NCBI GenBank assembly: GCA_022842065.1
Contig: JALHQH010000005.1
Location: forward strand, 248,001-312,000
Origin: Caldilineaceae bacterium
GTDB lineage: Bacteria; Chloroflexota; Anaerolineae; Caldilineales; Caldilineaceae
Length of the DNA: 64,000 bases
Reading direction: 5' to 3'
Shown here: positions 59,100-64,000 of the stretch, in pieces
Numbering within the stretch: position 1 is the stretch's first letter
Layout of the letters: each line of letters opens with the position of its first letter
Translations under genes and position numbers: made by a program
The notes under the pieces: model-generated
What the model saw: only the letters and a program-made list of their open reading frames with translations
Told to the model about the DNA's origin: nothing
Databases searched by the model: none

Positions 59100-59336
59100 A
59101 TGATGCGAACAACGCAAATTACACTTAATGAAATTTTGTTGGAGCACTTGGAACAAGCCGCTTATCGTGCCGGCATACCATTTTCTGAGTTTATCCAACA
59201 GATGCTACGTCGCTCTTTACAAGAGTGGACCATTGAGGAATTAGAACAACAAGAGATTGAAGCTTATCAACGGTTGCCGGTCGTCGCTGGTGAATTTGAC
59301 GTGTGGGAGTCAGAACAAGCCTGGGGCAGACCATGA
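59100..59336 (+). CDS. Antitoxin of MazF/PemK-type module
   Basis: 78 residues. The N-terminal half has a ribbon-helix-helix look (TTQITLNEILLEHLEQAA, then FSEFIQQMLRRSLQEWTIE), used by CopG/MetJ-like antitoxins to bind operator DNA; the C-terminal tail (EAYQRLPVVAGEFDVWESEQ) should wrap the toxin. ATGs at 59100 and 59103 are both possible. It overlaps the toxin gene by 4 bp (ATGA), so the two are co-translated, and autorepression near the hairpin element at 59014 is likely. Confidence 0.82.
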   Translation: MMRTTQITLNEILLEHLEQAAYRAGIPFSEFIQQMLRRSLQEWTIEELEQQEIEAYQRLPVVAGEFDVWESEQAWGRP

Positions 59337-59662
59337 AACGTGGCGAAATCTGTTGGTATGAGTTTCAACCACCTGATAAACGACGCCCAGTTCTGATCCT
59401 TACGCGTGATTCAGTGTTGCCCTATCTGAATGATGTGACGATTGCGCCTATTACGTCAACCATCCGCGGCATTGCATCCGAGCTTAAATTGACCACTGCT
59501 GATGGGATGCCTGCTGACTGTGCTGTAAATTTTCATCATCTTCAGACGGTTCCTAAGCAAAAGATTGGTCGATTAGTGACAACGCTATCACCAAGCAAGC
59601 AGCGTGAGATTGGCCGCGCACTTTGTTATGCATTAGGCGTAGAGGTGAATGCACTGCTTTGA
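59333..59662 (+). CDS. MazF/PemK-family mRNA interferase toxin
   Basis: 109 residues from ATG 59333, overlapping the antitoxin stop. KRGEICWYEFQPPDKRRPVL and ILTRDSVLPYLNDVTIAPIT are the MazF/PemK core, with catalytic Arg (RRP) and the Thr/Ser of APITSTIRG; NFHHLQTVPKQKIGRLVTTL is the conserved second half. Such toxins cut mRNA at short motifs when the antitoxin is lost. The gene is intact. The ATGA overlap and size are normal for the family. Confidence 0.92.
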   Translation: MKRGEICWYEFQPPDKRRPVLILTRDSVLPYLNDVTIAPITSTIRGIASELKLTTADGMPADCAVNFHHLQTVPKQKIGRLVTTLSPSKQREIGRALCYALGVEVNALL

Positions 59663-59708
59663 TGCTACTGGTTATAACGCGATCATGTGCGGACAAGGAG
59701 AAGTAAAA

Positions 59709-60344
59709 ATGACCGAATTGCAGCGCGCGTACCAGGACGAATGGCTGCTCGACAACCCGGTACTGCATGAATTTATCGATGCCGTCAATGCAGTGCGTTA
59801 CCGCGAACCGGATCCCCAGAAAATTGTCGCCGCCATTCGCCCCTATTTCGCCCAACTGTTAGCCGATCAAGTTTGGCTGCCCGCTAGTTTTATGGCGGAG
59901 GCTGAAGGCGAAAGCGGCATGGGCGGCAAGATCGGGATGTGGCTGCTCTATCGCGCCGGCGATGGGGGGCTGGCCTTTTCGGCGCTGGTGCTGCCACCCC
60001 AAGCGCAAACGCCAGTGCACGATCATCTGGCCTGGGGTTTGGTCGGCCTCTACCGCGGCGAACAGGCCGAAGAGGTCTTTGGCCGCAAAGATGGTGGCGA
60101 ACACGAAGGGCACGCCGAGTTGGAAGTGACCGAACGCAATCTGCTCAAACCTGGTGATTTCTACGAACTGCTGCCGGAAAACGACATCCACCGCGTGCGC
60201 ACCACCTCGCCGATCACCTCGGTTTCGTTGCACCTCCTGGGCAATGACAATGGCTGCATCTGGCGTCATCAATTCAAGCCGGAAGCGCAAGCGGTCGCGC
60301 CCTTTAAGTCGGGTTGGTTGAATACTGAGTGCCGGGAGTATTAG
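59709..60344 (+). CDS. Cysteine dioxygenase-like cupin protein
   Basis: 211 residues from ATG 59709 with AAGGAG 8 nt upstream. The cupin core has TPVHDHLAWGLVGLYRGEQA (His-x-His metal ligands) and DFYELLPENDIHRVRTTSP (third His), in the layout of the CDO/plant-type PDO family. LPASFMAEAEGESGMGG precedes it, as in bacterial members annotated as cysteine dioxygenase-like. It probably holds Fe(II) and oxidises a thiol such as cysteine or 3-mercaptopropionate; the substrate is not certain. Cytosolic. A terminator follows at 60436-60473. Confidence 0.82.
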   Translation: MTELQRAYQDEWLLDNPVLHEFIDAVNAVRYREPDPQKIVAAIRPYFAQLLADQVWLPASFMAEAEGESGMGGKIGMWLLYRAGDGGLAFSALVLPPQAQTPVHDHLAWGLVGLYRGEQAEEVFGRKDGGEHEGHAELEVTERNLLKPGDFYELLPENDIHRVRTTSPITSVSLHLLGNDNGCIWRHQFKPEAQAVAPFKSGWLNTECREY

Positions 60345-60435
60345 GGGCTTGTCAAGATGCTGCTGATCCACGAAGACACACGAAGTGTGGTCAGTGCTTG
60401 GGGTGAAGTTCGTGGATTGTTTTGGAAATAACGCT

Positions 60436-60473
60436 AAGCGGTAGGGACGCAATTGGTCTCTGCCGCTTTTTTT
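60436..60473 (+). terminator. Terminator after the cupin gene
   Basis: AAGCGGTAGGGAC and GTCTCTGCCGCTT pair (two G-T wobbles) around a 6-nt loop and are followed by a seven-T run. 60345-60435 contains short CACGAAG-type repeats. Confidence 0.85.
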
Positions 60474-60506
60474 GTTACACATTTGGCCTACTGAAAGGGA
60501 GATGTT

Positions 60507-61355
60507 TTATGTGGTTGTTCTGGCGTAGACCCGACAGATGACGGCATGCGGACTAACTTCAAATGCTGGTTCTCGTTGGCCGTTTTTACGCAACTCGGCG
60601 CGTGCTAGTTGAATGCCAAAGCCAAAGCGTTGCACAAAGCCCAATACCCGCATGGCTTCCGCCAAATTGGGATTACGATAATCGGTGATGCCGGGTGCCC
60701 CAAAATTCTCCGGGGTGACAATGCCGAATGGTCCGCCCGGATTGATAATCTCGATCCGATCGTTGAACCAGTAAACCCGCGTCGGTGCATTAGTTGCTTC
60801 ATAGGTGCGATGCATCAGCGCGTTACGCGTCAACTGTTGGAGCGCGACCGGCGCATAGGTGGGCGTACGGCGTTCGGTCGGCCCCGACGTGATATCCACG
60901 GCAACCCGATTGTGCGCGGTCAACTTATCATCTAATTTGTCAATTACCTGGCTGATGCGCCCACTGATCAGGGCATTGTCAATGATTGGATCACTCCAAG
61001 TCGTCCCGTCGATGCGGAGAAATTCAACATAGGCACCGGGTAGAAAATCCCGTGCCTGTAGACCAACCACCAACAGCCCGACTACGGTTGGCGTTGGCTC
61101 ATCGGCCGTGGCGACCATTTTGGTAGCGGCCAACCGTTGCTCATAGGTGCGCTCATTCGCTTCGAGAATATCGGTCGCGAACGCGGATAACAAATACTCT
61201 TCTTCAAAGACACGGCGATTTAGATCAGCCAATTTCGCTGAGGGGACAGGGTGGGCATCAAAGGGGAGGTCATAATGCCGCCGCTTCTCGTTGAGAATTC
61301 GCTCGTCCTGGGCCGAGGCGGTGATTTGGTCCAGTTCAGCATCTATATAATTCAT
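60507..61355 (-). CDS. AlbA_2/RecG-like regulator, N-terminally truncated
   Basis: About 282 residues from ATG 61355 (ATG 61370 also possible). LNEKRRHYDLPFDAHPVPSA, then TYEQRLAATKMVA, VALQQLTRNALMHRTYE, WFNDRIEIINPGGPFGIVTP and GITDYRNPNLAEAMRVLGFV match the C-terminal ATP-binding-like half of the divergent AAA-4/AlbA_2 regulators (related to RecG-like transcriptional regulators). The N-terminal AlbA_2 DNA-binding domain (~100 residues) is missing; the residues before are unrelated. It is either a stable short product or a 5'-truncated gene. It lies 150 bp downstream of the HerA-like gene on the opposite end of the island. Confidence 0.75.
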   Translation of the reverse strand: MNYIDAELDQITASAQDERILNEKRRHYDLPFDAHPVPSAKLADLNRRVFEEEYLLSAFATDILEANERTYEQRLAATKMVATADEPTPTVVGLLVVGLQARDFLPGAYVEFLRIDGTTWSDPIIDNALISGRISQVIDKLDDKLTAHNRVAVDITSGPTERRTPTYAPVALQQLTRNALMHRTYEATNAPTRVYWFNDRIEIINPGGPFGIVTPENFGAPGITDYRNPNLAEAMRVLGFVQRFGFGIQLARAELRKNGQREPAFEVSPHAVICRVYARTTT

Positions 61356-61404
61356 TTGTGTACCAACCATCTCTGCAAAACTGTGTATAAAGCCAGCTCT
61401 GCAA

Positions 61405-61433
61405 AGTATAGCATGACTACAACAGATGCAGAA
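61405..61433 (-). promoter_or_regulatory. Possible promoter of the truncated regulator
   Basis: On the minus strand TTCTGC (61433-61428), 17-bp spacer, TATACT (61410-61405). It would allow expression of the short form from ATG 61370 or 61355. An inverted repeat GATGCAGAA/TTCTGCATC (about 61425-61485) surrounds it. Confidence 0.45.
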
Positions 61434-61505
61434 TATATCAGATATAGTAAGCAAGCTACGAACATCTGTTGTTTTCTGCATCTGCTGTAGTTTAACCGCA
61501 CTCCA

Positions 61506-63998
61506 TCACGCGTGAACCTGTTGGCGTGCTGCTGCTGCGCGTGCCAACACTTCTTCCTCGTTAAGCGGCGAGGCGGCGTGATAGGAGAGGCAGAGTGGCA
61601 CTTGAATTTTGACGGGACTCTTTGCCCCTTCCAGCGCCGCGTAGAACTGGCCACGCTCTAACTTCGCTATATCTGAACCATCACCGCCACGCGCGCGGAT
61701 CTGTTCTTTCACAACTTCAATCGATGCCGGTGCACCGGCTTTGCCAAAGAATTGGGTTGAGCAATTGCCAGTAACCCCATGATCAATACTCTTTGGCTCT
61801 TGTGTGGCAAAGACTAGACCTAGACCATATTTTCTTGCTTGAGCAGCCAAGCGCAACAGGCTTGCTTTACAGGGCGTTGATGAACGTGAAGGAATAAAAT
61901 CTTTTGCTTCATCAATGACCAGTAAACCACGTAATGGTTGATCAACAGGCGCAGGATGTTTTTTGATCCAGGTAAAGAGCGTCATGGCCAGTTGATTGAC
62001 AAATTGTTGTTGTGTATTCAGACCAGCTAATCCCGATAGATTAAGCACAGAGATGCGTGTACGATCACTCGGATTTTCTAAACCAAAGAGCACTGCTGGA
62101 TCAAGAGTTGTGCTGGTTTGCCGTAAGAGCGGGTTAATCAGCATTGCTGCACGTAAATGGTCCGCCATATCCCGCGCTTTCTTTTCCGCGTCGTTAATGC
62201 CGCCCCCTGCCTCTGGTGGTAAGTCAGACAGGAATGTTACGAAATTTTCCAGTCCTTGTTGCTGAAAATGGGCAAAATAGGTGAGTGCAGAATGCAAAAT
62301 ACCGCGCTTCAACTTGTCTGTGTGTCCTTTGCCTGGGGCAACGATTTCTTGCAATGCTTCACTCGCCATGCTCACTGCAAGGTTAAATTCATCGGGATCA
62401 CCTGTGGTGGCGGTTAGATCCGGCAGCGGCTCTAGGCTCAGCGGATTACCGCCATCACGGCCAGGAGTCCAAATCACAACCTGGCTTTGTTGATGATAAG
62501 CCTCGGCTTTGGCTGCATCACCGGCAAACCAGCCTTCCGGCGCAGATGGCCACCGGTCGCCTAAACGCGCCAGATCATTGGCCCCATCAATCACGATGGC
62601 AGGTACCTTGAGAAGGGCAGCTTCTTCAATCAGCCGTTTGACCAATACCGTCTTCCCGGCACCGCTGCCTGCCAATACGACAACATGTTTGCGTAGATCC
62701 TCCAAGGCAACCGTAACAGCATTGTTGGCGTGATTCGCAATCAGCCGTTGACCAACGGGCAACAATTGTTTTGTTGGCGGTGGAACGATGGGAGGCGGAT
62801 CGATGGGAGGTAGCTTTACTAAACCTGGTGTTGTTTCAACCTTGCCATTGATTGGCTTATTGACTTTTGTATCTTTATACAGCCAAGCAACAGGCTCACG
62901 TAGAAAAGAAAGATTGGAAACCGGCCGACGACTGCGCAACCAGGGCAAAAAAGAAATCTCGTGCTGCAACTTTTCCAAGGCAAGCAAAGTGCGTAGATCG
63001 TCTTCACATGGCTTTGTAAAGATACCACCCTTACGATGAAATTCGGTAGTCCAGGCCTCAGCTTTGGGGGTACCTGGCAACTCTGTGTTTCGGACAATCG
63101 CGAGGTGTCGGAAACTCAATGATCTATCGATGCCCGACTCACTCAAAGCCGCTTTAAGCCGTGATTGATAGGCAAGTGGATTCTTGTGTTGTAAAGATCG
63201 GAGTGACAGATGTTGCTCGCGGTCACGTTCATCACGGAAAATTAGCCGCAACCGTGCATGGAGGGGATGGGTACGATTCCCTCCACCGAATTCTGTGTCA
63301 ATCGTCGTATCAATAGAATCCGGTGTTGGATTTTCAACAATAAGCCAATGACAGATTAATTTTATCAGCTTTCCTAGATATTCATCTTCGTGTTTCTCAT
63401 CAAGCAGTATTGTCGGATCTACCTGACCTTTGGCCGCTTGTAGTGCTTTGTCGAGTTTATGAAAATCATGAATATCAACTATAGTTACTTGTCCACCGCC
63501 CTCTATTGTATCGAGTTCCCATACTTGTTTCTCTGCAAGACATGTATCTCGATGTTGATGGCATCGCTGCAAAATACGTCGTGGATAATGGTGACTCGCT
63601 TCGGTAAAGAACTTCGCCGTAAAAGGCCAAGTGGGATATGGAGGAACAAACGCAGCCGATTGGTATGCTATCTTTAGCCGTTGTGTTATCAGTTCTACTG
63701 CTGTATCCTGATTACTTATTGGACTTAGGCTTAGTCGGTCTTGAAAGCGATCTGGAAATGAACTTACTGTCTTTTTGCTCAAAATATCCCAAGTTGCTTC
63801 TAAGGCAGAAACTAGAGTTAATGTGCGCATTGTCTTGTCAAGTAGCCCGATAAGTCCACCGCCAATACCTTCAATAATGGCGCGCGAGACACGTTGCTCA
63901 TCGGACATCTGCTCATCAACCGTACTGCCGACCGCCAGATGATGTTGTGTCACAATCGAATCCATCTGATCGATGGCAAGGAGAGTTGGGCTCCGCAA
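61506..63998 (-). CDS. Two-ATPase protein with C-terminal HerA/FtsK-like domain, partial
   Basis: 830 residues visible; the 5' end lies beyond the window. The first residues (PTLLAIDQMDSIV) are a Walker B of an N-terminal AAA/STAND-like ATPase whose Walker A is outside. After ~400 residues of winged-helix-like and unassigned sequence comes a second P-loop domain: LAGSGAGKTVLVKRLIEEAA, LLVIDEAKDFIPSRS and GLVFATQEPKSIDHG, as in HerA/DUF87 DNA translocases. Such translocases are parts of several anti-phage systems (for example with SIR2 or nucleases), but I recognise no published architecture. AT-rich. The neighbouring gene on the left side is a truncated regulator; partners may lie outside the window. 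Confidence 0.85.
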   Translation of the reverse strand: MRSPTLLAIDQMDSIVTQHHLAVGSTVDEQMSDEQRVSRAIIEGIGGGLIGLLDKTMRTLTLVSALEATWDILSKKTVSSFPDRFQDRLSLSPISNQDTAVELITQRLKIAYQSAAFVPPYPTWPFTAKFFTEASHHYPRRILQRCHQHRDTCLAEKQVWELDTIEGGGQVTIVDIHDFHKLDKALQAAKGQVDPTILLDEKHEDEYLGKLIKLICHWLIVENPTPDSIDTTIDTEFGGGNRTHPLHARLRLIFRDERDREQHLSLRSLQHKNPLAYQSRLKAALSESGIDRSLSFRHLAIVRNTELPGTPKAEAWTTEFHRKGGIFTKPCEDDLRTLLALEKLQHEISFLPWLRSRRPVSNLSFLREPVAWLYKDTKVNKPINGKVETTPGLVKLPPIDPPPIVPPPTKQLLPVGQRLIANHANNAVTVALEDLRKHVVVLAGSGAGKTVLVKRLIEEAALLKVPAIVIDGANDLARLGDRWPSAPEGWFAGDAAKAEAYHQQSQVVIWTPGRDGGNPLSLEPLPDLTATTGDPDEFNLAVSMASEALQEIVAPGKGHTDKLKRGILHSALTYFAHFQQQGLENFVTFLSDLPPEAGGGINDAEKKARDMADHLRAAMLINPLLRQTSTTLDPAVLFGLENPSDRTRISVLNLSGLAGLNTQQQFVNQLAMTLFTWIKKHPAPVDQPLRGLLVIDEAKDFIPSRSSTPCKASLLRLAAQARKYGLGLVFATQEPKSIDHGVTGNCSTQFFGKAGAPASIEVVKEQIRARGGDGSDIAKLERGQFYAALEGAKSPVKIQVPLCLSYHAASPLNEEEVLARAAAARQQVHA

Positions 63999-64000
63999 AC

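Overview
The window looks like a chromosomal piece of a Chloroflexota bacterium, probably an Anaerolineae/Caldilinea-type lineage. This is an inference from gene content, not from a marker phylogeny: a MalT-like (LAL) LuxR regulator, NarL-type response regulator and NarX-type kinase, sugar ABC cassettes with Tat-type lipoprotein binding proteins, PhyH dioxygenases, a large STAND NTPase, the alternative type of SerC, and many small palindromic repeats. Coding density is moderate. No rRNA, tRNA or CRISPR array was recognised. RecA (52404-53543) is the best universal marker here.

Layout. 1-4.6 kb: end of a response regulator, a REP-associated transposase beside its REP pair, two acetyltransferases (one truncated), a sulfotransferase and a secreted matrixin-like protease. 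5-7.3 kb: two secreted proteins built from four copies of one ~110-125-residue domain. 7.4-10.5 kb: aldo/keto reductase and a glycoside-hydrolase-like protein. 10.5-13.7 kb: ABC importer of the TrpX type on the minus strand. 13.9-17.5 kb: SGNH hydrolase, a decayed toxin-antitoxin pair, an ECF sigma factor with SnoaL tail, and two small proteins. 17.6-22.3 kb: sugar ABC transporter (two permeases and binding protein) plus a PhyH protein lacking the usual Fe-binding Asp. 22.5-29.3 kb: accessory island with EamA transporter, HNH nuclease pair, three copies of one gene 3' tail, a MITE-like element and a giant STAND NTPase interrupted by one in-frame stop.

29.6-39.4 kb: carbohydrate-acid locus with PhyH, UxuA-type and enolase-type mannonate dehydratases, and a second sugar ABC transporter, interrupted by a cation efflux/antiporter pair. 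39.8-46.9 kb: GDPD, menaquinone methyltransferase, spermidine-synthase-like protein, methyltransferase and LAL regulator. 47-52 kb: MFS, GNAT, a HipA-like kinase/DUF3037 pair, SDR and an orphan DNA methyltransferase. 52.2-60.4 kb: recA with a candidate operator, a sensor kinase, clustered MITEs, Tat-exported NagZ-like GH3, SerC, a MazF-type toxin-antitoxin pair and a cupin. 60.5-64 kb: a truncated AlbA_2-type regulator and a large two-ATPase protein cut by the window end.

The most striking feature is the density of structured repeats between genes: degenerate 7-8-nt tandem arrays with facing inverted blocks, branched palindromes, a MITE family with CTAG-type ends, and a hairpin found three times 34-39 nt upstream of unrelated start codons. 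The genes most likely to belong to a poorly described system are the STAND NTPase island (23.7-29.3 kb), the HipA/DUF3037 pair and the two-ATPase protein at the right edge. Sugar ABC cassettes lack an ATPase gene here and presumably share one encoded elsewhere.
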